A DNA stretch of 64,000 bases from Pueribacillus theae. Its GTDB lineage: Bacteria; Bacillota; Bacilli; Bacillales; UBA6769. Under the pieces are notes generated by a model that saw only the letters and a list, made by a program, of their open reading frames with translations, did not search any database and was not told the DNA's origin. This document shows positions 49,906 to 59,262 of the stretch, piece by piece. The first letter of the stretch is position 1; the number at the start of each line of letters is the position of its first letter. The DNA lies in assembly GCF_003097615.1 (NCBI RefSeq), contig NZ_QCZG01000001.1, forward strand, positions 124,001-188,000, given 5' to 3'. The position numbers were made by a program, and so were the translations under genes.

Positions 49906-51255
49906 ATGGCATTTGAAGGATTAGCCGACCGGCTGCAAAGCACACTGCAAAAAATACGCGGCAAGGGCAAATTGACTGAAGCTGATGTTAACGAAATGAT
50001 GCGTGAAATCAGGCTTGCATTGCTTGAAGCCGATGTTAACTTTAAAGTCGTAAAAGATTTTATTAAGCGTGTGAAAGAACGGGCGATCGGCCAAGAAATT
50101 TTACAAAGTTTAACGCCAGGGCAGCAAGTCGTTAAAATCGTCCACGATGAATTAAAGCAATTAATGGGCGGGGAACAGAGCAAAATTGCAGTGGCATCGA
50201 AGCCGCCGACAGTGATTATGATGGTCGGCCTTCAAGGGGCGGGTAAAACGACAACCACTGGGAAATTGGCGAATCATTTACGGAAACAATTAAATCGCAA
50301 GCCCTTGCTCGTAGCGGCAGATATTTACCGCCCTGCAGCGATTAACCAACTTCAAACATTGGGCAAACAATTAAGTTTGCCAGTGTTTTCGCTTGGGGAT
50401 AAAGTGAGCCCGGTTGAAATTGCGAAACAGGCCATTGAAAAGGCGAAAGAGGAACACCAAGATTATGTTCTCATTGATACCGCTGGACGACTCCATATTG
50501 ACGAGGAATTGATGCAGGAGCTTGTTGATGTGAAGGAAGCGGTAAAGCCGGATGAAATCTATCTCGTTGTTGATGCCATGACAGGGCAAGATGCAGTAAA
50601 TGTTGCTGATAATTTTAATGAACAGCTTGACATTACCGGTGTCATTTTAACGAAATTGGATGGTGATACACGAGGCGGTGCGGCGCTTTCCATTCGAGAG
50701 GTAACAGACAAGCCGATTAAGTTTGTCGGGATGGGCGAAAAAATGGATGCTTTGGAGCCTTTCCACCCCGAAAGAATGGCTTCGCGTATTTTAGGAATGG
50801 GCGATGTCTTAACATTAATCGAAAAAGCACAAACAAACATCGATGAAAACAAAGCAAAAGAACTTGAGAAAAAGATGCGCACAGCTTCTTTTACATTTGA
50901 CGATTTCCTAGAGCAGCTTGGCAATGTAAGAAAGATGGGTCCCTTGGATGAACTAATTGGCATGCTTCCAGGTGCAAATAAGATGAAAGGGCTCAAAAAT
51001 GTACAAATTGATGAAAAGCAGCTTGTTCACGTTGAAGCGATTATTCAATCGATGACACCGAAGGAAAAGGAATCACCTGAAATCATTAACGCGAGTCGGA
51101 GAAAGCGGATTGCGAAAGGCAGCGGAACGACGATTCAAGAGGTAAACCGGTTGATTAAACAATTTGATGAAATGAGAAAAATGATGAAACAAATGACAGG
51201 CATGCAAAAAGGAAAAGGAAAGAAAAAAGGGAATTTTCCATTCCCATTTATGTAA
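49906..51255 (+). CDS. ffh: Signal recognition particle protein Ffh
   Basis: Ffh binds signal peptides and 4.5S/6S-type scRNA. The 449 residues have the N domain, the GTPase motifs GLQGAGKTTTTGKLA (near residue 106), DTAGRLHID and TKLDGDTRGG, and a Met-rich M domain (about 300-435, with DEMRKMMKQMTGMQKGKGKK). The site GGGGGCGG lies seven bases before the start. Confidence 0.96.
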   Translation: MAFEGLADRLQSTLQKIRGKGKLTEADVNEMMREIRLALLEADVNFKVVKDFIKRVKERAIGQEILQSLTPGQQVVKIVHDELKQLMGGEQSKIAVASKPPTVIMMVGLQGAGKTTTTGKLANHLRKQLNRKPLLVAADIYRPAAINQLQTLGKQLSLPVFSLGDKVSPVEIAKQAIEKAKEEHQDYVLIDTAGRLHIDEELMQELVDVKEAVKPDEIYLVVDAMTGQDAVNVADNFNEQLDITGVILTKLDGDTRGGAALSIREVTDKPIKFVGMGEKMDALEPFHPERMASRILGMGDVLTLIEKAQTNIDENKAKELEKKMRTASFTFDDFLEQLGNVRKMGPLDELIGMLPGANKMKGLKNVQIDEKQLVHVEAIIQSMTPKEKESPEIINASRRKRIAKGSGTTIQEVNRLIKQFDEMRKMMKQMTGMQKGKGKKKGNFPFPFM

Positions 51256-51274
51256 ATTCAATTTATTCTTTCCC

Positions 51275-51303
51275 TTTACAAATGTAGGGGTTTATGATAT
51301 TAT
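51275..51303 (+). promoter_or_regulatory. Predicted sigma-A promoter of rpsP
   Basis: TTTACA (51275-51280) and TATTAT (51298-51303) are 17 bases apart, just ahead of rpsP. Confidence 0.72.
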
Positions 51304-51326
51304 AATAAGTTTTGGAGGTGAGAATG

Positions 51327-51599
51327 ATGGCAGTTAAAATTCGTTTAAAACGTATAGGTGCAAAAAAAGCTCCTTTTTATCGTTTGGTTGTTGCAGATTC
51401 ACGTTCCCCTAGAGACGGACGTTTTATAGAGGAAATTGGCTACTACAATCCGGTAAAAAGCCCTGTTGAAGTTAAAATTGACGAAGAAAAAGCATTGCAA
51501 TGGATGCTTAAAGGCGCAAAGCCTTCTGATACAGTCCGCAATCTATTTTCTAAAGCTGGTTTAATGGAAAAGCTTCACAACACAAAACATGCAAAGTAA
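51327..51599 (+). CDS. rpsP: 30S ribosomal protein S16
   Basis: The 90-residue protein starts [19 protein letters not shown] and is S16. ATG 51327 lies six bases after GGAGGTG; the in-frame codons upstream are not used. It is followed by a hairpin of the GTTCAAAAAG family and khpA. Confidence 0.97.
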   Translation: MAVKIRLKRIGAKKAPFYRLVVADSRSPRDGRFIEEIGYYNPVKSPVEVKIDEEKALQWMLKGAKPSDTVRNLFSKAGLMEKLHNTKHAK

Positions 51600-51620
51600 T
51601 AAACAACCTTTTTATTATAA

Positions 51621-51653
51621 GTTCAAAAAGGAGGACAGCCAGACTTTTTGAAC
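51621..51653. repeat. GTTCAAAAAG-type element, minimal hairpin copy
   Basis: GTTCAAAAAG (51621-51630) and CTTTTTGAAC (51644-51653) are exact complements around a 13-base loop. The T-run within the stem suggests it may slow or end transcription between rpsP and khpA. Confidence 0.7.
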
Positions 51654-51681
51654 AACCTTACGTGTGGGAGGCTCATGACCG

Positions 51682-51909
51682 ATGACCGAATTAATCGAAA
51701 CGATTGTTAAGCCACTCGTAGATTATCCTGATGAAGTTGTTGTTACAAAATCAATGAATGAAGGGCTTGTTACGTATTCATTGTCCGTTCATAAAAATGA
51801 CATGGGTAAAGTAATTGGTAAACATGGTAGAACTGCGAAGTCGATTCGATCAGTCGTCAATGCGGCAGGAGCGAACCGAAATGAACGCATTCATTTAGAA
51901 ATTGTTTAA
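51682..51909 (+). CDS. khpA: KH-domain RNA-binding protein KhpA (YlqC)
   Basis: The 75-residue protein has one KH domain with the GKVIGKHGRTAKSIR loop (residues 46-61). KhpA pairs with KhpB (Jag/EloR) to bind RNA and influence cell elongation in Firmicutes. It starts ATG 51682 after GTGGGAGG. It is between rpsP and ylqD, its conserved place. Confidence 0.94.
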   Translation: MTELIETIVKPLVDYPDEVVVTKSMNEGLVTYSLSVHKNDMGKVIGKHGRTAKSIRSVVNAAGANRNERIHLEIV

Positions 51910-52209
51910 CTTCATTCAGCAGAAGTCTCCTACTTCTCTAAGTGGTGATATAAATGCATATCGGTATTCCATTTAATGGGGTTCAAATCCCAGCTGAATA
52001 AAGTTAAAGCCTCCGGCGGATGCCACAGATTTTCAGAGAAATTAAGGAAGTTCGACTACGAACGCAACGTCCTGTTGCAACGTCGAACTGACCTACATCC
52101 TGTAGGCCGGAGCGCTCGATAAAATCTGGGTGCAAATACGCCAAGGCGCATTTGATAAGGTGAGGGGAATCCCTCCCTTTTTTTAATCATTTCACTGGGG
52201 GTGGCTTTG
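51910..52209. repeat. Structured intergenic element between khpA and ylqD
   Basis: There is no gene. Nested inverted repeats are visible: CAGATTTT (about 52027-52034) with AAAATCTG (about 52122-52129); AGTTCGAC with GTCGAACT inside; and CCTACA with TGTAGG inside. A terminator, AAGG and GAGGG pairing with CCCTC and CCTT, then a T-run, ends it (52157-52186). Confidence 0.6.
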
Positions 52210-52602
52210 ATGAAAGTCATCAAACGTGCCATTGTGAAGCAAGTTTTAACGGAAACGAGTAAAGCGGAGTTTCTAAAAGTGTTTACTGAAGAAAAAAATA
52301 GATACGTTACAGAATGTGAACAACTTGATTTTGAAAGAAGAAAAGCATTGAAAAATCAAGATAAGAAAAACCATTCATCGATTGCAGCCCGGTTTAATGA
52401 GGAAATTGATAGAAGAAAAGAAAAAGTTCGGTCAATTGACTTTCAAATGGAACAATTAAAAATACTCCCGTTGGGAACAGAAGTGGTTGAAAAAGAAATT
52501 GAAACCATATCCGAATTAAAAGTTGGCGACAATTGGAAACAATCGTCCCGGCCTGCCGAAATCGTCGTAAAAGACGGTGTGGTTTTGGAGATCCGACCGT
52601 AA
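52210..52602 (+). CDS. YlqD family protein
   Basis: The 130-residue protein ([18 protein letters not shown], with a charged helical middle and ending [12 protein letters not shown]) is YlqD, of unknown function. Its middle (residues 20-90) is rich in Lys and Glu and probably coiled coil. GTG 52201 is also in frame, but ATG 52210 follows GGGGGTGG and matches the family. It precedes rimM by 26 bases. Confidence 0.85.
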   Translation: MKVIKRAIVKQVLTETSKAEFLKVFTEEKNRYVTECEQLDFERRKALKNQDKKNHSSIAARFNEEIDRRKEKVRSIDFQMEQLKILPLGTEVVEKEIETISELKVGDNWKQSSRPAEIVVKDGVVLEIRP

Positions 52603-52628
52603 AAAAATTCTCATTCTCGGAGGTTTTT

Positions 52629-53153
52629 ATGCGATGGTTTAATGTTGGAAAGATTGTGAATACACATGGCTTAAAAGGTGAAGTGAGAGTCATTTCGACG
52701 ACGGATTTTCCGGATTTGCGCTATCAGATTGGAAATACGCTTACTTTTTTTTCGGAAAATCATGCGAATGAAAAGCCATTAACCATTCGAACACACCGAA
52801 AACATAAAAATTTTGATTTATTAAGCTTTGAAGGATATAGCAATGTGAGTGAAGTCGAGCCGTTAAAAGGTGGAACGTTAAAAATTTCTGAAGATCAATT
52901 GGGTGAGGAAGAACTTAACGAGAATGAATTTTATTACTATGAAATTATTGGCTGTGAAGTGTTTTCGGAAAATGGCGAGAAGATTGGCGTAGTGGAAGAG
53001 ATTCTATCGCCAGGCGCCAATGATGTTTGGGCTGTGCGAAAAGATGCCGATAAAAAACTTGTTTATATTCCTTATATTGAATCTGTGGTAAAAAACGTTG
53101 ATATCCCTGAAAAAAAAATTACCATTCATTTGCTTGAAGGGCTGATTGAATGA
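52629..53153 (+). CDS. rimM: Ribosome maturation factor RimM
   Basis: RimM helps assemble the 30S head around S19. The 174-residue protein begins [20 protein letters not shown] and has the C-terminal PRC-barrel with [15 protein letters not shown] and [12 protein letters not shown]. The ATG follows GGAGG. It overlaps trmD by four bases. Confidence 0.96.
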   Translation: MRWFNVGKIVNTHGLKGEVRVISTTDFPDLRYQIGNTLTFFSENHANEKPLTIRTHRKHKNFDLLSFEGYSNVSEVEPLKGGTLKISEDQLGEEELNENEFYYYEIIGCEVFSENGEKIGVVEEILSPGANDVWAVRKDADKKLVYIPYIESVVKNVDIPEKKITIHLLEGLIE

Positions 53154-53887
53154 AAATTGATATTTTGACCTTGTTTCCCCGCATGTTTGAAGGAGTTTTT
53201 AATGAATCAATCTTAAAAAAAGCGCAAGAAAAGTCTTTGCTTCGCTTTAATCTTGTTAATTATCGCGATTATTCATTGAATAAACACCATAAGGTGGACG
53301 ATTATCCTTATGGTGGCGGTGCCGGTATGGTGTTATCCCCCCAGCCTATTTTCGATGCAGTAGAAGCGGTGGTGAGAACGAGTAAGACGAAACCGAGAAT
53401 TCTGCTTATGTGTCCCCAAGGCGAGCCATTTACGCAAAAAAAGGCGGAAGAACTTTCCGAAGAAAAACATTTAATCTTTATTTGTGGACACTATGAGGGC
53501 TATGATGAAAGAATTCGCACCCATCTTGCAACAGACGAATTATCAATCGGCGACTTTATTTTAACGGGCGGGGAATTGGCAAGTATGGTAATCATCGATA
53601 GTGTTGCAAGGCTTATCCCCGGTGTTCTCGGCAATCAGGCTTCGCACCAACAAGATTCTTACAGCACAGGGTTGCTTGAGCATCCACATTACACGAGGCC
53701 TCAAGATTTTCGTGGAATGAAGGTTCCAGAAGTGCTTCTCTCAGGCGATCATAAAAAGATCGGAGAATGGAGACGAAAAGAATCGTTAAGGCGAACCATC
53801 GAGCGGCGTCCAGACTTGTTAAAAGAAAATCTTTTGACAGAAGAGGACAAGCTTTTTTTATCGAAACTCAAACAAGAAAAATCATAA
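53150..53887 (+). CDS. trmD: tRNA (guanine-37-N1)-methyltransferase
   Basis: TrmD forms m1G37 in tRNA. The 245-residue SPOUT enzyme has [20 protein letters not shown], the SAM trefoil knot regions [11 protein letters not shown] and [11 protein letters not shown], and LEHPHYTRP. It is coupled to rimM (ATGA) and precedes rplS. Confidence 0.97.
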   Translation: MKIDILTLFPRMFEGVFNESILKKAQEKSLLRFNLVNYRDYSLNKHHKVDDYPYGGGAGMVLSPQPIFDAVEAVVRTSKTKPRILLMCPQGEPFTQKKAEELSEEKHLIFICGHYEGYDERIRTHLATDELSIGDFILTGGELASMVIIDSVARLIPGVLGNQASHQQDSYSTGLLEHPHYTRPQDFRGMKVPEVLLSGDHKKIGEWRRKESLRRTIERRPDLLKENLLTEEDKLFLSKLKQEKS

Positions 53888-53893
53888 ACTTTC

Positions 53894-53922
53894 TTGCGGC
53901 TTAGTTTTCCATATGCTATGAT
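53894..53922 (+). promoter_or_regulatory. Predicted sigma-A promoter of rplS
   Basis: TTGCGG (53894-53899) and TATGAT (53917-53922) are 17 bases apart. Confidence 0.65.
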
Positions 53923-53938
53923 GGTGGATGTGTGAGTA

Positions 53939-53986
53939 CGATGTTCCGCTGTGATTTAATGAAGGAATGACAAGAACATCTGTGTG
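53939..53986 (+). promoter_or_regulatory. Probable L19 ribosomal leader
   Basis: GATGTTC and GAACATC pair across an interior segment (CCGCTGTGATTT...), in the leader of rplS. This resembles the L19 leader of Bacillus, thought to mediate autoregulation by L19. The call rests on position and the closing stem. Confidence 0.5.
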
Positions 53987-54003
53987 GAAGGAGGGCGTAT
54001 GTC

Positions 54004-54348
54004 ATGAGCGATAAAATTGCTGAAATTACGAAAGAACAACTAAAAACGGATCTTCCTAATTTTCGACCTGGTGACACTGTGAAAGTTCACGTGAAGGTTA
54101 TTGAAGGAACCCGTGAACGTATCCAGATTTTCGAAGGTGTGGTCATTAAACGCCGTGGAAGCGGAATCAGCGAGACGTTTACTGTTAGAAAAATTTCTTA
54201 TGGCGTTGGAGTTGAAAGGACATTCCCTGTTCATTCTCCGAAGATTGCCAATTTAGAAGTTGTACGCCGCGGTAAAGTACGTCGTGCGAAACTTTATTAC
54301 TTGCGTAACCTGCGCGGTAAAGCTGCACGTATTAAAGAAATTCGTTAA
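54004..54348 (+). CDS. rplS: 50S ribosomal protein L19
   Basis: The 114-residue protein ([20 protein letters not shown], and [14 protein letters not shown]) is L19. AAGGAGGG lies ten bases before ATG 54004. It ends with a terminator at 54407. Confidence 0.97.
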   Translation: MSDKIAEITKEQLKTDLPNFRPGDTVKVHVKVIEGTRERIQIFEGVVIKRRGSGISETFTVRKISYGVGVERTFPVHSPKIANLEVVRRGKVRRAKLYYLRNLRGKAARIKEIR

Positions 54349-54406
54349 TCATAAAGTCTTAAAGAAGGCCATTTTGAATAACCGGTTAAATAATGATATA
54401 ACTTTT

Positions 54407-54440
54407 AAAGGAGTCTTGTATAAGTCAAGCTCCTTTTTTT
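54407..54440 (+). terminator. Terminator of rplS
   Basis: AAAGGAGTCTTG (54407-54418) pairs with CAAGCTCCTTT (54426-54436), followed by a T-run. Confidence 0.85.
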
Positions 54441-54528
54441 GTATCATCTATTGATGTTGGTAAGCTATCTTTTTAAATTGATGGGTATTACTTTCTTGCA
54501 TTGCACCGTGATAAAGGGATGTGAAGCT

Positions 54529-55410
54529 GTGACAATTCAATGGTATCCAGGCCATATGGCCAAAGCGAAAAGGGAAATGACTGAGAAATTAAAAATGATT
54601 GATGCCGTCTTTGAACTTGTTGACGCTCGGATTCCAATGTCTTCTAGAAACCCAATGATTGACGAAATCATAGGAGACAAGCCCAGGTTGCTTCTATTAA
54701 ACAAAAGCGATATGGCAGATCCGAAAATGACGAAAGAATGGCAGGATTTTTTTTCCAGTATCTCTATTTCTGCAATTCCGCTTAATTCGCAAAAAGGGAC
54801 AGGTGTCCAATCGATAACAACAGCAGCCCAGCAACTGTTAAAGGAAAAGCTTGATAAAATGAGAGCAAAGGGAATGAATCCCCGTGCGATAAGAGGGTTG
54901 ATTGTAGGAATACCGAACGTTGGGAAGTCAACATTGATTAACCGGCTTGCAAATAAAAAAATAGCGAAAACAGGCGATCGGCCAGGCATAACCAAACAGC
55001 AGCAGTGGATTAAAGTTGGCAAAGCGCTTGAGCTATTGGATACCCCAGGCATTTTATGGCCAAAATTTGAAGAACCCGTAACAGGCTTGCGTTTAGCTGT
55101 GACAGGGGCTATTAAAGACGAGCTTCTCGATTTTCAGGAATTGGCACTGTTTTTATTAACGTATCTTCGGGAAAATTATCCCGAGAATTTGCTTCATCGT
55201 TACCACTTAGACGAATTGCATGAAAACCCACTTGATCTCTTAGAAGCAATCGCCAAGAAAAGGGGATTTCTTATGAGCGGCGGCATGATTGATTATGATC
55301 GCTGTGCAGAAATGCTCCTGCGTGAATATCGCACGGAAAAGCTCGGAAAAATCACACTTGAAAGACCAGGTGACTTTTATGTTTTCAAACATGCCAATAC
55401 AAAAGATTGA
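54529..55410 (+). CDS. rbgA: Ribosome biogenesis GTPase RbgA (YlqF)
   Basis: RbgA completes 50S assembly, guiding late proteins such as L16. The 293-residue circularly permuted GTPase has NKSDMAD (G4) before [14 protein letters not shown] (G1, near residue 126) and DTPGILWP (G3). The open frame extends to 54439, but GTG 54529 gives the family start [16 protein letters not shown] with GGGATGTGA before it. It overlaps rnhB. Confidence 0.94.
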   Translation: MTIQWYPGHMAKAKREMTEKLKMIDAVFELVDARIPMSSRNPMIDEIIGDKPRLLLLNKSDMADPKMTKEWQDFFSSISISAIPLNSQKGTGVQSITTAAQQLLKEKLDKMRAKGMNPRAIRGLIVGIPNVGKSTLINRLANKKIAKTGDRPGITKQQQWIKVGKALELLDTPGILWPKFEEPVTGLRLAVTGAIKDELLDFQELALFLLTYLRENYPENLLHRYHLDELHENPLDLLEAIAKKRGFLMSGGMIDYDRCAEMLLREYRTEKLGKITLERPGDFYVFKHANTKD

Positions 55411-56146
55411 AGAATACGTTCGGAATGCTTCAATAACTGAAGAGTTGCTTGAACAGCTGCGGAAAGACGAACGCAAAGGAGTGCAGCGCCTTTTGGCAAA
55501 GGTTGAAAAGGAGCAAGAAGAACAAAAAAGGCTTATTGAACAATATGAACAAATGTCCCGGTATGAAACGGCTCAAAAAATGAAAGGGAAAAAATTTATT
55601 GCCGGTGTTGATGAAGTTGGCAGAGGCTCGCTTGCTGGTTCTGTTGTTGCGGCCGCAGTCATTTTACCTGACGAACCAATTCTTGGATTATACGACTCCA
55701 AGCAGGTAAACAAGAAAAAAAGAATGGAATTGTTCGAAAGGATCCACGAAAAAGCAATTGTCGGCATTGGGACTGCTTCCCCTCATGAAATCGATCGGCA
55801 CAACATTTATATTGCGACAAAAATGGCCATGGTGAAAGCGATTAAAGCCTGCTCACCAAACATTGACCACGTTTTAGTCGACGCGATGCAACTGCCGATT
55901 TCCATTTCTCAAACGTCCATCATTGAAGGGGACAAGAAAAGCGTCTCGATTGCCGCGGCATCCATTATTGCGAAAGTTACGAGGGATCGCATGATGGCGG
56001 AACTTGCACAATCGTTTCCTCAATATGGCTTTGACCGAAACGTTGGCTATGGAACGAAAGAACACCTTTATGCACTAAAGAACTACGGAGCAACGAGTGA
56101 ACACCGCCTTTCATTTTCTCCGGTAGCGGACACAATGAAAGGGTAA
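55379..56146 (+). CDS. rnhB: Ribonuclease HII
   Basis: RNase HII removes ribonucleotides from RNA-DNA hybrids. The 255-residue protein has the metal-site motifs [13 protein letters not shown] near residue 75, YDSKQVNKK and LVDAM, and the C-terminal GYGTKEHL. The frame runs back to 55289 in rbgA, but ATG 55379 with CAGGTGAC upstream gives the Bacillus length. It overlaps rbgA by 32 bases. Confidence 0.93.
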   Translation: MFSNMPIQKIEEYVRNASITEELLEQLRKDERKGVQRLLAKVEKEQEEQKRLIEQYEQMSRYETAQKMKGKKFIAGVDEVGRGSLAGSVVAAAVILPDEPILGLYDSKQVNKKKRMELFERIHEKAIVGIGTASPHEIDRHNIYIATKMAMVKAIKACSPNIDHVLVDAMQLPISISQTSIIEGDKKSVSIAAASIIAKVTRDRMMAELAQSFPQYGFDRNVGYGTKEHLYALKNYGATSEHRLSFSPVADTMKG

Positions 56147-56158
56147 TGGGAGAATGGC

Positions 56159-57475
56159 ATGAACTTCATCCAATCACTTGTTAAATTACATAAGATCGTT
56201 CCACTCCATAAACAAATCCCTTCTATTCGAGAAGGACAAATCTTTCACGGCCACGTACGAAAACTCATGCCGAATAATATGGCGCATGTTGAACTTTCGG
56301 GCAAGCAAATCATCGCAAAGCTGGAGGCGCCGCTTCAAGCCGAGCATCATTATTGGTTTCAAGTTGAACAAAGTGAATCTACCCCGGTCTTGAAAGTGAT
56401 TGCCCCGTTTGAATCCAATAAGGAAAGTCAGTCGAATGACAAATCATTTGAATTGCTGCTAAAGCAACTTGGCCTTCCTTCAACAGCTAAGCATAAAGCA
56501 ATCCTTTCTTTTTTAAAAAATGAAGGGCTCCCTTTTTCAAAATCATTTTTGCAAAAAGCGGTGTCCCTGTTGAAGAATGAAAACATCAGTCAAAATGTGG
56601 CTGTTCTTAAATTAATGGTTGATCGGAATTTGCCATTTCGCCAGTCGATTTTCGATGCTTTGAACAGTTTGACATCGAATAAGCCGTTCGTAAGCCAGTT
56701 ACAACAAATCGTAAATTCGTTGAATAAAACGCCAAATTTGTCCCCATCAGCAGTGCATTTAAATGACAATCTATTGAAGATGATAGACCAGCTACATTGG
56801 ATGAAAAGCGGTGGAGGAACAAGCTTAGCATCTAATGAAAACGACTGGGAGAAACATTTTCCCCTTAAAACAATACTGGACATCTTAGGATTTCACTATG
56901 AAAAAAATCTTACAAAATTTTTAAAAGGGCATGTTCCGATCGATGAATTTAAAAATCAATTAATGACAATAAAACCTACATTACTCTCTCTACTTAAAGA
57001 AGACATTCCTACGGAAATAAAAACATTAATACAAGAAACAGTCCAAAGAATTACAGGACAGCAGTTGCTTTTTAAAAATAATGATTCAATGGTGCAGTTG
57101 TTTTTTCAGCTTCCTATCCTTAATCAGTTCGGAAAACCTGATTCGATTGTTCACTTTCAAGGAAAACAGAAAAAAGGACAGATCGATCCGGATTTCTGCC
57201 GAATTTTATTTTATTTAAATTTGGAAAAATTAAACGAAATCGTTGTTGATGTCCACATTCAAAACCGGATCATTTCCCTTTCTATTTACAATGAAAATGA
57301 GTATCCCGTAACAAAATTAAAGCCACTCGAACGATCGTTAAAAACAAGACTTGATCAAGCAGGATACAACCTAACATCAGTCAAGTGGATGAAACAGACA
57401 GTAAAACAGCAGTCCTTTGACAATATGTATAGTGAACACGCCGGCGGTTTTCAAGGAGTCGATGTAAAGATATGA
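56159..57475 (+). CDS. YlqG-like protein, FliK C-terminal-like domain
   Basis: The 438-residue protein has no assigned function. Residues 345-430 (FYLNLEKLNEIVVDVHIQNR, then LSIYNENEYPVTKLKPLERS) resemble the C-terminal hook-length control domain of FliK. The N-terminal part (with VRKLMPNNMAHVELSGKQI) may be an OB-like strand region. It is translationally coupled (ATGA) to the FlhB-like gene, the natural partner of FliK. It matches the position of B. subtilis ylqG. Confidence 0.65.
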   Translation: MNFIQSLVKLHKIVPLHKQIPSIREGQIFHGHVRKLMPNNMAHVELSGKQIIAKLEAPLQAEHHYWFQVEQSESTPVLKVIAPFESNKESQSNDKSFELLLKQLGLPSTAKHKAILSFLKNEGLPFSKSFLQKAVSLLKNENISQNVAVLKLMVDRNLPFRQSIFDALNSLTSNKPFVSQLQQIVNSLNKTPNLSPSAVHLNDNLLKMIDQLHWMKSGGGTSLASNENDWEKHFPLKTILDILGFHYEKNLTKFLKGHVPIDEFKNQLMTIKPTLLSLLKEDIPTEIKTLIQETVQRITGQQLLFKNNDSMVQLFFQLPILNQFGKPDSIVHFQGKQKKGQIDPDFCRILFYLNLEKLNEIVVDVHIQNRIISLSIYNENEYPVTKLKPLERSLKTRLDQAGYNLTSVKWMKQTVKQQSFDNMYSEHAGGFQGVDVKI

Positions 57476-57744
57476 GTAAAAACAACTACAGAAAAAAAGC
57501 AGCGGCTCTATCTTACGATTCATCCGATCATGCGGCGCCAAAGCTTATAGCGAAAGGCAGCGGAGAAATAGCTGAAAAAATCATAGAGATGGCTGAATCC
57601 AATCACATTCCAATTCAACAGGATCCCACCCTCGTTCAACTATTGCATGAACTTGAAATAAATGAAACCATCCCTGAAGACTTGTACAAGGCTGTAGCGG
57701 AAATATTTGCTTTTATTTACAAATTGGAGAAAGAAACCGATTAA
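57472..57744 (+). CDS. FlhB C-terminal-like protein (YlqH, EscU/YscU family)
   Basis: The 90-residue protein resembles the cytoplasmic autoprotease domain of FlhB (residues 10-88, including APKLIAKGSGEIAEKIIEMA and ETIPEDLYKAVAEIFAFIY). FlhB is cleaved at NPTH; here the region reads LSYDSSDHAAP, so the cleavage motif is not conserved. There is no membrane domain. It may be a stand-alone partner of the gene above. Confidence 0.85.
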   Translation: MSKNNYRKKAAALSYDSSDHAAPKLIAKGSGEIAEKIIEMAESNHIPIQQDPTLVQLLHELEINETIPEDLYKAVAEIFAFIYKLEKETD

Positions 57745-57755
57745 TCTGCAAGAAG

Positions 57756-57804
57756 AACCTCTTTGCGGGCAATAATAAAACGACTACCCATTTAAAAGGA
57801 GGTT
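57756..57804 (+). promoter_or_regulatory. Hairpin covering the ribosome binding site of the next gene
   Basis: AACCTCTTT (57756-57764) pairs with AAAGGAGGTT (57795-57804, one wobble), then TTTTTT. The stem contains the AAGGAGG site for the start at 57811, so it could act as a terminator or a switch. Confidence 0.5.
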
Positions 57805-57810
57805 TTTTCT

Positions 57811-57999
57811 TTGGATAACAAAAATAATGAAAGTGAAAATATGTCATCTATCTTTACTAACGAAGAAGAAATTGCGGAAGAGTTCGGCGTATTTCAAACA
57901 ATGACTGAAAGAGATTTTTTAATCTTTCATTTACTGAAAAAGGCGCAAGAAGAGAAGGAAAAAAAGGAAAATCATAAAGATCGTGATGATCATAAATAA
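57811..57999 (+). CDS. Small acidic protein of unknown function
   Basis: The 62-residue protein starts at TTG 57811 with AAGGAGG eight bases upstream. It is acidic, then turns into a charged coil (EEIAEEFGVFQTMTERDFLI, then KKAQEEKEKKENHKDRDDHK). No family is recognised. It lies between the FlhB-like gene and sucC. Confidence 0.65.
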   Translation: MDNKNNESENMSSIFTNEEEIAEEFGVFQTMTERDFLIFHLLKKAQEEKEKKENHKDRDDHK

Positions 58000-58008
58000 A
58001 TGTTACGG

Positions 58009-58038
58009 TGGACAATGCAAAGGATCTTTATATACAAT
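58009..58038 (+). promoter_or_regulatory. Predicted sigma-A promoter of sucCD
   Basis: TGGACA (58009-58014) is followed by TATACA at 58031 (16 bases) or TACAAT at 58033 (18 bases). Confidence 0.6.
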
Positions 58039-58083
58039 ATCAATGGGAACTGAAACAATAGATTGAATGGGAGGATAATAGAG

Positions 58084-59244
58084 ATGAATATCCATGAATA
58101 TCAGGGTAAAGAAATCTTGCGGCAATACGGCGTTTCCGTTTCTAACGGCAAAGTCGCATTTTCTGCCGATGAAGCGGTGGAAGCTGCTAAAAGCTTAAAC
58201 TCAAATGTTTACGTGGTTAAGGCTCAAATCCATGCAGGTGGCCGCGGTAAGGCTGGAGGCGTAAAGATCGCCAAAAACCTTGATGAAGTTCGTACATATG
58301 CTGATGAGCTACTCGGGAAAACACTTGTTACACACCAAACAGGCCCTGAAGGTAAAGAAGTGAAACGCCTTTTGATCGAAGAAGGCATCGACATTAAAAA
58401 AGAATACTATGTCGGTCTTGTTATCGACCGTGCAACAGATCGCGTCGTTATGATGGCATCTGAAGAAGGCGGCACAGAGATCGAACAAGTCGCAGAAGAA
58501 ACGCCCGAGAAAATATTCAAAGAAGTGATCGATCCTGCCATTGGTTTGCAAGGTTTCCAAGCGCGCAGATTAGCTTTTAATATCAATATTCCTAATGAAC
58601 TTGTGAACAAGGCTGCGAAATTTATGCTTGGCCTTTATCAAGTTTTCATTGAGAAAGACTGTTCAATCGCTGAAATTAACCCGCTTGTCGTAACAGGTGA
58701 TGGAAACGTGGTTGCCCTTGATGCAAAACTAAATTTCGATTCCAATGCGCTTTACCGTCATAAAGATATTCAAGAATTGCGCGATTTCGACGAAGAAGAT
58801 CCGAAAGAAATCGAAGCTTCAAAATATGACTTGAGCTATATTGCGCTGGATGGAAATATTGGCTGTATGGTTAATGGCGCCGGCCTCGCAATGGCGACGA
58901 TGGACATTATTAAACATTACAACGGCGATCCCGCAAACTTCCTTGATGTTGGGGGAGGCGCAACAGCTGAGAAAGTAACAGAAGCGTTCAAAATTATTCT
59001 TTCTGATCCGAATGTAAAAGGCATCTACGTTAATATTTTTGGCGGCATTATGAAATGTGACGTCATTGCAGAAGGTGTTGTAGAAGCATCAAAACAAGTG
59101 GGGTTAGAGATTCCGCTGGTTGTTCGTTTGGAAGGTACGAATGTGGATGCAGGGAAACGCATTTTACAGGAGTCTGGCTTAAACATTACGGCTGCTGAGT
59201 CTATGGCTGACGGCGCACAAAAAATTGTTGAGTTAGTAAAATAG
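58084..59244 (+). CDS. sucC: Succinyl-CoA synthetase, beta subunit
   Basis: SucC, with SucD, makes succinate and ATP (or GTP) from succinyl-CoA in the TCA cycle. The 386-residue protein has the ATP-grasp domain (1-240, [17 protein letters not shown] and [15 protein letters not shown]) and the CoA-ligase domain (with [15 protein letters not shown]). ATG 58084 follows GGGAGG. The two subunits are 18 bases apart. Confidence 0.96.
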   Translation: MNIHEYQGKEILRQYGVSVSNGKVAFSADEAVEAAKSLNSNVYVVKAQIHAGGRGKAGGVKIAKNLDEVRTYADELLGKTLVTHQTGPEGKEVKRLLIEEGIDIKKEYYVGLVIDRATDRVVMMASEEGGTEIEQVAEETPEKIFKEVIDPAIGLQGFQARRLAFNINIPNELVNKAAKFMLGLYQVFIEKDCSIAEINPLVVTGDGNVVALDAKLNFDSNALYRHKDIQELRDFDEEDPKEIEASKYDLSYIALDGNIGCMVNGAGLAMATMDIIKHYNGDPANFLDVGGGATAEKVTEAFKIILSDPNVKGIYVNIFGGIMKCDVIAEGVVEASKQVGLEIPLVVRLEGTNVDAGKRILQESGLNITAAESMADGAQKIVELVK

Positions 59245-59262
59245 AAAGGCGGGATTGCGAAG

